Source: Nitrobacter sp051535235 (GTDB lineage Bacteria; Pseudomonadota; Alphaproteobacteria; Rhizobiales; Xanthobacteraceae). Taken from it: a stretch of 64,000 bases of DNA. The position numbers and the translations under genes were made by a program. Each line of letters begins with the position of its first letter. Position 1 is the stretch's first letter. The stretch is from contig NZ_JBPPLZ010000002.1 of NCBI RefSeq assembly GCF_051535235.1, positions 124,001 to 188,000 of the forward strand, given 5' to 3'. Below, piece by piece: positions 57,208-64,000 of this stretch. The notes under the pieces were generated by a model, which saw only the letters and a list, made by a program, of their open reading frames with translations, was not told the origin of the DNA and did not search any database.

Positions 57208-58221
57208 TTACGCCACGCCGGCGCGCAGCAGGTCGTGCAGATGCACGATGCCGACGGGCTTTTTTTCGTCGGTCACGATCACTGCGGTGATCTTCGACGA
57301 GTTGAGGATTTCCAATGTCTCGCCGGCCAGAAGGTCGCGCCCGATCGTCTTCGGATTTCGGGTCATGACGTCGTCGACGCGCGCGGTCATCAGGTCCGGG
57401 CGCATGTGACGGCGCAGGTCGCCGTCGGTGACGATGCCGACGAGGTGTCCCTGGTCGTCGACGATGCCGACGCAACCGAACCCCTTCGAGGTCATCTCGA
57501 CCAGCGCATCGGACATTTTGGTGCCGAGCGGCTTCAGCGGAACGGCGTCGCCGCTGTGCATGAGGTCGCGGGTGTATTTCAGCAGCGCGCCGAGCTTGCC
57601 GCCCGGATGCAGCATGCTGAAGTCGACCGAGGTGAAGCCGCGGCCCTCCAGCAACGCGATGGCGAGCGCATCGCCGAGTGCAAGCTGCATCAGCGAGGAC
57701 GTCGTCGGCGCGAGATTATGCGGGCAGGCTTCGCGCGCCTTGGGCTGCACCAGCACGACATCGGCCGCCTTGCCGAGCGTGGACTCGCGGTCGGCGGTCA
57801 TCGCGATCAAGGCGATACGAAAGCGATTGGCGTAGGTGATGAGGTTTTTCATCTCCGGCTGCTCGCCGGACCACGACATCGCCAGAATGACGTCGTCGGC
57901 GGTAATCATGCCGAGGTCGCCGTGACTGGCTTCCGCCGCATGGACGAAAAAGGCCGGCGTTCCGGTCGAGGCGAAAGTCGCCGCGATCTTGCGGCCGATG
58001 TGGCCGGACTTGCCGAGACCGGTGACGATCAGCCGTCCCTTGGCGCTGCGGATCATGTCGGCGGCCGCGGCGAACGCAGGCCCGAGATCGGAGTTCAGGG
58101 CTGCGGCAAGCGCAGTCACGCCGCCGGCCTCCGCCTCGAACGTCCGCAACGCGGATTCGATCGCGGCCGTCGCCTGATCGGTCATGGCGGATGTTGCCGG
58201 TCGTGATTTTAGCGAAGTCAT
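57208..58221 (-). CDS. kdsD: Arabinose-5-phosphate isomerase, KpsF/GutQ/KdsD family
   Basis: 337-aa enzyme interconverting ribulose-5-phosphate and arabinose-5-phosphate, the entry to KDO for lipopolysaccharide. An N-terminal SIS domain (VTGLGKSGHIGRKIAATFASTG in parts, AEASHGDLGMI, SWSGEQPEM, TSSLMQLALGDALA) is followed by two CBS domains (from about residue 215; GIVTDGDLRRHM and GIVHLHDLLRAGVA). Start 58221 is chosen by length and a moderate ribosome site; an ATG at about residue 13 (MTDQATAAIES) is possible. Confidence 0.92.
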   Translation of the reverse strand: MTSLKSRPATSAMTDQATAAIESALRTFEAEAGGVTALAAALNSDLGPAFAAAADMIRSAKGRLIVTGLGKSGHIGRKIAATFASTGTPAFFVHAAEASHGDLGMITADDVILAMSWSGEQPEMKNLITYANRFRIALIAMTADRESTLGKAADVVLVQPKAREACPHNLAPTTSSLMQLALGDALAIALLEGRGFTSVDFSMLHPGGKLGALLKYTRDLMHSGDAVPLKPLGTKMSDALVEMTSKGFGCVGIVDDQGHLVGIVTDGDLRRHMRPDLMTARVDDVMTRNPKTIGRDLLAGETLEILNSSKITAVIVTDEKKPVGIVHLHDLLRAGVA

Positions 58222-58406
58222 GCCTGGTTCCGCGATGAGACGGACGAGTGTCGTTGCGATCTGCTTTAGCACGCCGGCGCGTACCATGCGATGCAGCATT
58301 CCCGTCTCAACGGCCCATTAACCATAATTGTTTTAACTCCATTAACGATAGTCGCGCCTCACGGCGCGCCTTTGCAAGCATAAGTTCCTGCTGGAGTTTT
58401 CGGGTC

Positions 58407-60104
58407 GTGACTTTGGGTCCAGCGACGGGCCGCCGCCAGCGCGCCTCCCTGTGGCGCGCGGTTTTGGCCTGCCTTGTCCTCATCGGTCCCGGATGCCTGA
58501 CGGCCGAGGCGCAAACGCTCACCCGCGATCTGATGAATCCGGTCCGTGGCGGATTCTTTCAGCCGCAGGATTCCGATTTGCGCAGGATCAGCGACGCCGG
58601 CGCGGACGATGCCGCGCCTGCCTCGTCGACGGCAGCCCCATCGCGCATCGGCCGGATTCCGGATTACGGCGTGTCTGCCGCAGCGGGTGCGGGCGACACC
58701 GGTTACGACTCGCTCAATCGACGCCGCAAGAAGCCGAAGCCTTATTCCGGCGCGCCGAAACCGAAGCAGCCGCCGGGGCCGGGCAACTTCATTGCCGTTC
58801 CGCCGCCGCCGCCATTGTCGGTGCCGCCGTCATCGACCGCGAACAAGCCTCCCGTCGCGCCGGCGATGGCGGGAAGGGTGGACGGACAACCCGCACGCCG
58901 CCGCTTGAAGCGTGATGACGATCCGTTCGGCGCGGTCGGCAATTATGTCGGCGGTTTCCTCGTCAAGTCGGCGGTGGAGTTGTCGGGCGGCTACGACACC
59001 AATCCTGGCCGGTTCGACAAGCCGAAGGGGTCGGCGTTCTATATGGTGTCGCCCGAATTCGTGGCGGCATCCGACTGGGAACGCCATTCCCTGCTCGTCG
59101 ATCTGCGCGGCTCGTTTACGGGTTACGAGAGGACATTTCCTCCGGGATTCGACAATTCCGGTCAGCCGGTCGCGTCGCCGGTGCCGACCAACGTGGATCG
59201 GCCGGATTTCACCGGAAAGGCCGATGGACGCCTCGATGTGACGCACGATACCCGCCTCAATTCGGAGCTGCGGTTGCGGATCGGCACCGACAATCCCGGC
59301 AGCCCCAACATCCAGGCCGGCCTCGCGCGGTATCCGCTTTATGCGACCACCGGCGGGACGGCCGGCATCGAGCACGACTTCAACCGCCTGCAAGTCTCGC
59401 TGAACGGGACCGTGGACCGCACGACGTATCAGGACTCGCGGCTGACTGACGGCACCTCGACGCCCAATGACGACCGCAACTTCAACCAGTACGGCGGCAT
59501 CGCGCGCGTCAGCTACGATCTGATGCCTGGGGTCAAGCCGTTCGGCGAGGTCGAAGCGGACACGCGCGTCCACGACACGCGGCTCGACCGCAACGGCTTC
59601 CAGCGCGATTCCAGCGGCGGCTATGCCAAGGCCGGGACCAGCTTCGAGTTCACGCGGCTGCTGACCGGCGAAGCCTCGATCGGCTACGCCGCGCGGAGCT
59701 ACGCCGACCCGCGCCTCAACCAGTTGACCGGCCTGCTCACCAGCGCGTCGCTGGTGTGGTCGGCGACGCCGTTGACAACCGCGAAGTTCATCTCCGTCAC
59801 CTCGGTGGACGAATCCACGCTGGCCGGCGTCTCCGGCGTGCTGACGCGCACCTATACCTTCGAGGTCGATCACGATTTCCGCCGCTGGCTGAGCGCGGTC
59901 GGCAGGTTCACCTACGGCACGCAGGACTATCAGGGCTCGACACGCTCCGACGAGATCTACTCGATCTCCGGCGATCTCGTTTACAAGCTGACCCGCGAAT
60001 TCCAGATCAAGGCGCAGGTGCGCCGCGACATTCTCAGTTCGAACATTCCCGGCGCGGGTTCGGCGTCGACCGTGGTGATGCTCGGCGTCCGGCTGCAGCG
60101 GTAG
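58407..60104 (+). CDS. Outer-membrane beta-barrel protein
   Basis: 565 aa from a GTG at 58407 (GGAG 11 nt upstream); the in-frame sequence before it is Arg/Ser-rich and unlikely. A signal peptide ends near AEAQ (residue 36). A Pro/Ala-rich linker (about 80-165) leads to a C-terminal part of about 380 residues with alternating polar/hydrophobic strands (SAVELSGGYDTNPGRF, ELRLRIGTDNPGS, GEASIGYAARSYADPRL) ending VVMLGVRLQR. This is the pattern of DUF560/BBP-type barrels seen in surface polysaccharide or adhesin loci. Specific role unknown. Confidence 0.75.
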   Translation: MTLGPATGRRQRASLWRAVLACLVLIGPGCLTAEAQTLTRDLMNPVRGGFFQPQDSDLRRISDAGADDAAPASSTAAPSRIGRIPDYGVSAAAGAGDTGYDSLNRRRKKPKPYSGAPKPKQPPGPGNFIAVPPPPPLSVPPSSTANKPPVAPAMAGRVDGQPARRRLKRDDDPFGAVGNYVGGFLVKSAVELSGGYDTNPGRFDKPKGSAFYMVSPEFVAASDWERHSLLVDLRGSFTGYERTFPPGFDNSGQPVASPVPTNVDRPDFTGKADGRLDVTHDTRLNSELRLRIGTDNPGSPNIQAGLARYPLYATTGGTAGIEHDFNRLQVSLNGTVDRTTYQDSRLTDGTSTPNDDRNFNQYGGIARVSYDLMPGVKPFGEVEADTRVHDTRLDRNGFQRDSSGGYAKAGTSFEFTRLLTGEASIGYAARSYADPRLNQLTGLLTSASLVWSATPLTTAKFISVTSVDESTLAGVSGVLTRTYTFEVDHDFRRWLSAVGRFTYGTQDYQGSTRSDEIYSISGDLVYKLTREFQIKAQVRRDILSSNIPGAGSASTVVMLGVRLQR

Positions 60105-60117
60105 GTGTTGGTGTCCG

Positions 60118-61695
60118 TCATGCGAGCCGCGACAACGCTTGGCGATGCTCGTGCATTAACAGGAACGCACGATAGCGGCGCTCGAAGAAGTCGCGCGACG
60201 CGGGGGTCGGCTGCACGGTGCGGCCGATCCGGGTCATCTCCGCCGCGGCGGCCGTGAGCGACGGATAAAGCCCGCAGCCGGCGGCCGCGACACATGCTGT
60301 TCCCGAAAGCACGCCGTCGGGTTGTTCGGGCAGGGATACCGAGACCCCGGCCGCGTCGGCGTAAAGCCGGACCAGCAGCGGGCTCGCGGCGTGGCCGCCG
60401 GTCAACCGTATCTGGTCGATGGCGTAGCCGGCGTCGTTCAGGGCATCGATGATATGTCGTGTTCCCAGCGCGATGCCGATCGCGGTCGCGAAATAAAGCC
60501 GGGTTAGCGAATCGGCGGAGGCATCGAGGCGCAGACCGTGGATCACGCCGACGGAATCGGGATCGGCGAGCGGGGAGCGGTTGCCGTGAAAGTCCGGCAA
60601 CACATGCAGGCCCTCGACGAACGCCAGGCCGTTCTCGGCCAGCGCGGCCTCGATCCGTGCCGCCATCACCGCGTGTCGGTCCGCGCCGAGCGATTGTCCC
60701 TCGGCGTGGAGGTCGAGGATGTGATCGAGCAGCGAGCCTGTGGCGGACTGGCCGGCCTCGTTCAGCCAGTAGCCCGGCAGCATCGCGTCGTAATAGGGAC
60801 CCCATACGCCTGGGATTTGCCTCGGATCGGGCGAGGCCGCCATGTGGCATGAGGAGGTGCCGGCGATCATGGCGAGCGTCTCGTTGAGCCCGGCGGCGTC
60901 GAGCCCGCCGAGGACACCGATGCCGCCGGCATGCGCATCGATCGCGCCGACGCCGACGATGCAGTCGCCGGGCAGTCCAAGTTCGGCGGCGCTTTGGGCT
61001 GTCAGGGGACCCGCGCTCGATCCGATCGATTGCGTCAAGGCGGGAAGCGACGCCCTGTCCTGCAAATCGTCCAGCCCGATGCACGACAGGAAATCGCCTT
61101 GCCAGCCGGGTTTCTCGTGGGCGAGATAGGTCCATTTGCACGTCACGGTGCAGGTGGAGATCGCGGCCTGTCCCGTCGCCTTCCATGTCAGGAAGTCGGT
61201 AAGGTCGAGCACAAGCCCATAGCGGCTCCACGCATCCGGACAATGCCGCTTCAGCCAGAGCAGCTTGGGAATTTCCATTTCCGGCGACATCACATTGCCG
61301 ACATGGTCCAGCACGCGATGGCGGGTGGCCGTGATCTGTTCGGCTTCCGCGGTGGCGCGATGGTCGGCCCACATGATGACGTTCCAACGGTCCTCGCCGG
61401 TCACCGAAACGGTGACCGGCCGGCCGGCGCGGTCAAGGGCGACGAGCGAGCAGGTGGCGTCGAAGGCGATGCCCTTGACCTCATCCGCGGCGATGTGTCC
61501 GACCGCAACGGCTCCGCGCACCGCCTGGCAGACCGCGGTCCAGATTTCGTCCGAACTGTGTTCGGCATGATCGGGCAGAGGGTGTGCGGTCGAAAACGGA
61601 GCTTCGGCGCGCGCAAGCAGGACGCCGCGCTTGTCGAACACGCCGGCGCGCGCGCTGCTCGATCCGACGTCCACCGCGATCACGAGACCTCGCAT
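60118..61695 (-). CDS. FGGY family carbohydrate kinase (ribulokinase-like)
   Basis: 525-aa sugar kinase. The N-terminal ATPase-fold motif is AVDVGSSSARAGVFD, the middle has WADHRA and PEMEIPKLLWLKRH, then GIDAHAGG-like VGAIDAHAGGIGV with the catalytic Asp, MIAGTSSCHM, and a C-terminal LTGGHAASPLLVRLYAD. It is closest in feel to FGGY-type D-ribulose/ribitol kinases. No other sugar genes are adjacent. Overall confidence in the family is high, in the substrate low. Confidence 0.9.
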   Translation of the reverse strand: MRGLVIAVDVGSSSARAGVFDKRGVLLARAEAPFSTAHPLPDHAEHSSDEIWTAVCQAVRGAVAVGHIAADEVKGIAFDATCSLVALDRAGRPVTVSVTGEDRWNVIMWADHRATAEAEQITATRHRVLDHVGNVMSPEMEIPKLLWLKRHCPDAWSRYGLVLDLTDFLTWKATGQAAISTCTVTCKWTYLAHEKPGWQGDFLSCIGLDDLQDRASLPALTQSIGSSAGPLTAQSAAELGLPGDCIVGVGAIDAHAGGIGVLGGLDAAGLNETLAMIAGTSSCHMAASPDPRQIPGVWGPYYDAMLPGYWLNEAGQSATGSLLDHILDLHAEGQSLGADRHAVMAARIEAALAENGLAFVEGLHVLPDFHGNRSPLADPDSVGVIHGLRLDASADSLTRLYFATAIGIALGTRHIIDALNDAGYAIDQIRLTGGHAASPLLVRLYADAAGVSVSLPEQPDGVLSGTACVAAAGCGLYPSLTAAAAEMTRIGRTVQPTPASRDFFERRYRAFLLMHEHRQALSRLA

Positions 61696-61753
61696 GCAGG
61701 CATCTACAGATGAAGCGCCGCGGTCGTGTCAAGAAGGTTGTGCCGCCGGGAGC

Positions 61754-62314
61754 CTATTTGAAGATCTCGCAGACCGTTGCGCGATCGGGTCGGCGCAGGC
61801 TGGCGTTGCGGGCCGATACGAGGCGCCACCACGCATCCAGCGATTCGCGGTCGCAGTGCAATTTGACGGTCATGCCGCCGGCGAACGTGATCCAGTCTGA
61901 AAAATGGTGGGCCGGCACCGCGATCACCACCGGAATGTCGGCGCCGAGCGCGTGTGCGATCAGGTGGGCAAGGCCCTTGCCCTCGCGCTCCTGGCGGCCG
62001 AAGCGGTTGACGATCAGGATATCTGCGCCTTCGTCGAGGATTCTCGCAATCCGCTCGCCGACGCCGGTCAACTGTCCGACGTCGAGCCGGCACCCCGCCG
62101 AAGCGTTCCTGTCCTGAAATAGTTGAAGTTGCTCGCCGGTAGGAACAAGCGTCGCCGACAGGCTCGCATCGGGACAGTAACGGCCGAGTTGAACGATGCC
62201 CACGGCCCGGTGGCCGTTGGCGTTCAGACCCGAGGCGAACTCACGCAGGATCGCGTCCGGATCCTGACCTTCCGTATAAACCAGGGCAGCGAGGTCGCAT
62301 TGGGCGTCGAACAT
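61754..62314 (-). CDS. DUF2478 protein, molybdenum-associated
   Basis: 186-aa cytoplasmic protein. Motifs LAALVYTEGQDPDAIL, GVGERIARILDEGADILIVNRFG (split here as GVGERIARIL and ILIVNRFGRQE) and AVPAHHFSDWITFAGG fit DUF2478, a family related to nucleoside-triphosphatases and often encoded beside ModE and molybdate transport genes. No Walker A is evident. GAGGAGG supports the start. A ModE-box-like site lies 62 bp upstream. Confidence 0.78.
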   Translation of the reverse strand: MFDAQCDLAALVYTEGQDPDAILREFASGLNANGHRAVGIVQLGRYCPDASLSATLVPTGEQLQLFQDRNASAGCRLDVGQLTGVGERIARILDEGADILIVNRFGRQEREGKGLAHLIAHALGADIPVVIAVPAHHFSDWITFAGGMTVKLHCDRESLDAWWRLVSARNASLRRPDRATVCEIFK

Positions 62315-62375
62315 GATTCGCCTCCTCGATCAACGTCGCGGCGGCGCTCGCCGCGATTTTCCGGCCAAGTCCTGA

Positions 62376-62399
62376 CGTTATAGCCAGATATATATCACG
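62376..62399. promoter_or_regulatory. Candidate ModE box
   Basis: CGTTATA (62376-62382), a 10-bp AT-rich centre, then TATCACG (62393-62399), an imperfect palindrome of 24 bp. The E. coli modA operator has the same total length and CGTTAT ends. It lies between the DUF2478 gene and the ModE-like regulator. Confidence 0.5.
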
Positions 62400-62488
62400 T
62401 AAGGGAGGATCAGGCCAGCGCGGAACGCTGCCGGCGGTCGACTGTTTGGCTGGGCCTCGCCGGTCGCTCGACGTCGTGGCGCTCCGGA

Positions 62489-62893
62489 TCAACGAGCCCT
62501 GGTGTCTTTGTCTCGTTCCACGTTTTTTTTCGGGTGCCGGATGTCGTTCCGCAGCGCCTCGAGTTCCTTGTGGACGGCAGTTGAGGCATCGCGCTCGATC
62601 TTGCGATAGCGAGCGACCAGGGAGACCCCGAACGGGGTCAGGACCGCGCCGCCGCCATTCTTGCCGCCGGTCTGCCGCGCGACCGCGGCCTGCCGGCAGA
62701 TGCGGTTTATTTCATCGACGAGATCCCAGGCGCGCTTATAGGACATGTCCATGGCGCGTCCGGCGGCCGAAATCGAACCGCAAGCCTGTATGCTCTCGAG
62801 CAACTCGATTTTGCCCGGTCCAATACGGCCCTTTGGGTCGAGATCGATCCGCAAGCTCAACGAGGGGATTGATTTGTTGGATGAAGCCTGCAT
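62489..62893 (-). CDS. ModE-like winged-helix transcriptional regulator (DNA-binding domain only)
   Basis: 134-aa LysR/ModE-type helix-turn-helix protein. GPGKIELLESIQACGSISAAGRAMDMSYKRAWDLVDEIN (seen in pieces: GKIELLESIQ, GSISAAGRAMDMSYKRAW) is the standard ModE N-terminal domain, followed by GGKNGGGAVLTPFG. The C-terminal molybdate-binding Mop domains of full ModE are missing, so it may sense nothing itself or act with a partner. It is 174 bp upstream of the DUF2478 gene on the same strand. Confidence 0.85.
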   Translation of the reverse strand: MQASSNKSIPSLSLRIDLDPKGRIGPGKIELLESIQACGSISAAGRAMDMSYKRAWDLVDEINRICRQAAVARQTGGKNGGGAVLTPFGVSLVARYRKIERDASTAVHKELEALRNDIRHPKKNVERDKDTRAR

Positions 62894-63064
62894 GTCACGC
62901 CCGATGGTATCTGGAAACAGAAACTATACATCATTCCATGTTGAACGTCAGCTTTCGAATGATGCTATCGAGTGCGCTTGCCCTTCGAGAAGAGCGGGCG
63001 GTACTAATCCACGATCACCTTGCCGTGTTGGAAGTGATTCGCGCGCACAGTGGCCACGAGCGCG

Positions 63065-64000
63065 CTATGGCGCGGCGGACCGTTCGGTTCCGGGCAAGCC
63101 TCGTCCGGCCAAGTCTTGTGTCGCCAAGTCTTGTTCGGCCAAGTCTCGTGCGGCCAAGTCTCGTGCGGCCAGGTCTCGTCCGGCCACGTCTCGTCCGGCC
63201 AGGTCGCGCACCAGCGCCTCGATGCGGTCCAGATCCCGCACATGCAGATCCCGTTGAGGGTTGGGAAGGTTGATTCCCTCCTTGCGGAAGCGTTTGAGTA
63301 TCTGGAGCCTGACCTCGTTGGCGGCACCGGCGTCGATGCCGATATGCGCGACGTGAAAGAACACCGTGAACTCCAGGGCGTCGGCGCCGAAATTGCCGAG
63401 AACGGCAAACGGCTCGGGTGATTTCAGCGCGCGCGGATGGTGGGCAACGATATCGAGCAGGATTGCGATAACCTTGTCCGGATCGGCATCATAGGAGGTG
63501 CCGACCGCCACCGAGAGGCGGGCCGAATAGCTGCCGTGCATCCAGTTGACCACCTGCCCGCTGATCAGGTCCGCGTTCGGCACGATGACCGAGACGTTGT
63601 CGTAGGTCGCGATTTCGGTCGCGCGCACGTTGATGCGTTTCACGACGCCCATGCGGGTGCCGACCTCGATGCGGTCTCCGACCTTGATCGGGCGCTCCAC
63701 GAGGAGAATCAGTCCTGAAACGAAGTTGTTGATAATGGATTGCAGTCCGAAGCCGATGCCGACCGACAGCGCGCCGGCGACGATGGCGACATTTTGCAGG
63801 TTGAGGCCGACATAGGACAGCGCGATCAGGGTGGCGAGAATGACGCCGGCATACCCCGCGCCGGTGCCGATCGAACTGCGAACGCCGACATCGAGACTGG
63901 TTTCCGGCAGGAAACGCTCCTCAAGCCAGCGCTTGAGCGCGCGCGTGGCTACGACGCCGATGATAAAAACCGCAACCGCGCCGAGAATCACGGACGGCGC
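63065..64000 (-). CDS. MscS-family mechanosensitive channel, 5' truncated by window edge
   Basis: C-terminal 311 residues of a small-conductance mechanosensitive channel; the frame remains open to base 64000. Visible parts are the pore-lining helix VAIVAGALSVGIGFGLQSIINNFVSG, here noted as GALSVGIGFGLQ and NNFVSGLIL, the beta domain VERPIKVGDRIEVG and NVRATEIATYDNVSVIVPNA in pieces, and the C-terminal alpha/beta domain. The last 45 residues are unusual: RDLAG/RDLAA/QDLAT pentapeptide-like units encoded by a 15-bp tandem repeat. Osmotic protection is the family role. Confidence 0.9.
   Translation of the reverse strand, partial: APSVILGAVAVFIIGVVATRALKRWLEERFLPETSLDVGVRSSIGTGAGYAGVILATLIALSYVGLNLQNVAIVAGALSVGIGFGLQSIINNFVSGLILLVERPIKVGDRIEVGTRMGVVKRINVRATEIATYDNVSVIVPNADLISGQVVNWMHGSYSARLSVAVGTSYDADPDKVIAILLDIVAHHPRALKSPEPFAVLGNFGADALEFTVFFHVAHIGIDAGAANEVRLQILKRFRKEGINLPNPQRDLHVRDLDRIEALVRDLAGRDVAGRDLAARDLAARDLAEQDLATQDLAGRGLPGTERSAAP
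63091..63210 (-). repeat. 15-bp coding tandem repeat in the channel C-terminus
   Basis: Eight consecutive 15-bp units (plus-strand form CGGCCAAGTCTCGTG with a few substitutions each) at 63091-63210. Two neighbours at 63136-63165 are identical. Read on the minus strand they encode pentapeptides such as ARDLA. Confidence 0.9.

Noticed and set aside
63091..63210. CRISPR-like array
   Set aside because: Units are 15 bp, contiguous without spacers, and lie in frame inside a channel gene.

Overview
The window is GC-rich, dense in genes and reads as alphaproteobacterial chromosome, most likely Hyphomicrobiales of the Bradyrhizobium/Rhodopseudomonas/Afipia group (Nitrobacteraceae). This is inferred from protein flavour, from a homospermidine synthase plus ornithine decarboxylase, from a Zur-type zinc locus with a COG0523 GTPase coupled to a WD40 protein, and from palindromic intergenic repeats. 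There is no rRNA, tRNA, phage, insertion sequence or CRISPR array.

Layout. 1-3.6 kb (minus): a PaoABC-like molybdenum aldehyde oxidoreductase operon, cut by the left edge. 3.7-5.5 kb: a PAP2 phosphatase and two small proteins. 5.7-9.5 kb (plus): a three-gene periplasmic GMC dehydrogenase complex (Tat small subunit, flavoprotein, triheme cytochrome c). 9.5-21.3 kb: a terminal respiratory island. A caa3-type cytochrome c oxidase operon (minus) diverges from a complete alternative complex III operon actABCDEF (plus), which is followed by a convergent Sco-like copper chaperone. Together these would carry quinol electrons to oxygen without a bc1 complex, and the GMC cytochrome may feed the same oxidase.

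21.3-30.2 kb: a decayed TPP-enzyme fragment, then a locus of cobalamin-independent enzymes. Ribonucleotide reductase nrdAB (minus) has a cobalamin riboswitch in its leader. Next come queH (the B12-free counterpart of QueG) and metE (the B12-free counterpart of MetH), the latter with a second cobalamin riboswitch. NrdB has Phe where the radical Tyr should be and looks like a class Ic (Mn/Fe) protein.

30.4-34.3 kb (minus): a second GMC dehydrogenase complex with the same gene order as the first. 34.5-44.5 kb is mostly metal and stress homeostasis: a CsoR-type repressor with its operator and a divergent copper ATPase, DUF2147, Fe-type superoxide dismutase, a CrcB fluoride channel, and a Zur-box-headed zinc ABC transporter with COG0523 and WD40 genes. 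45-51 kb (minus): homospermidine synthase, a CDF metal exporter, an Rnk-like protein, a GNAT acetyltransferase and ornithine decarboxylase with a long leader. 51-64 kb is housekeeping: M3 peptidase, MAPEG protein, ferrochelatase, SPFH/NfeD pair, arabinose-5-phosphate isomerase, an outer-membrane beta-barrel protein, an FGGY kinase, a DUF2478/ModE-like pair with a possible ModE box, and an MscS-type channel cut by the right edge whose C-terminus is made of 15-bp tandem repeats.
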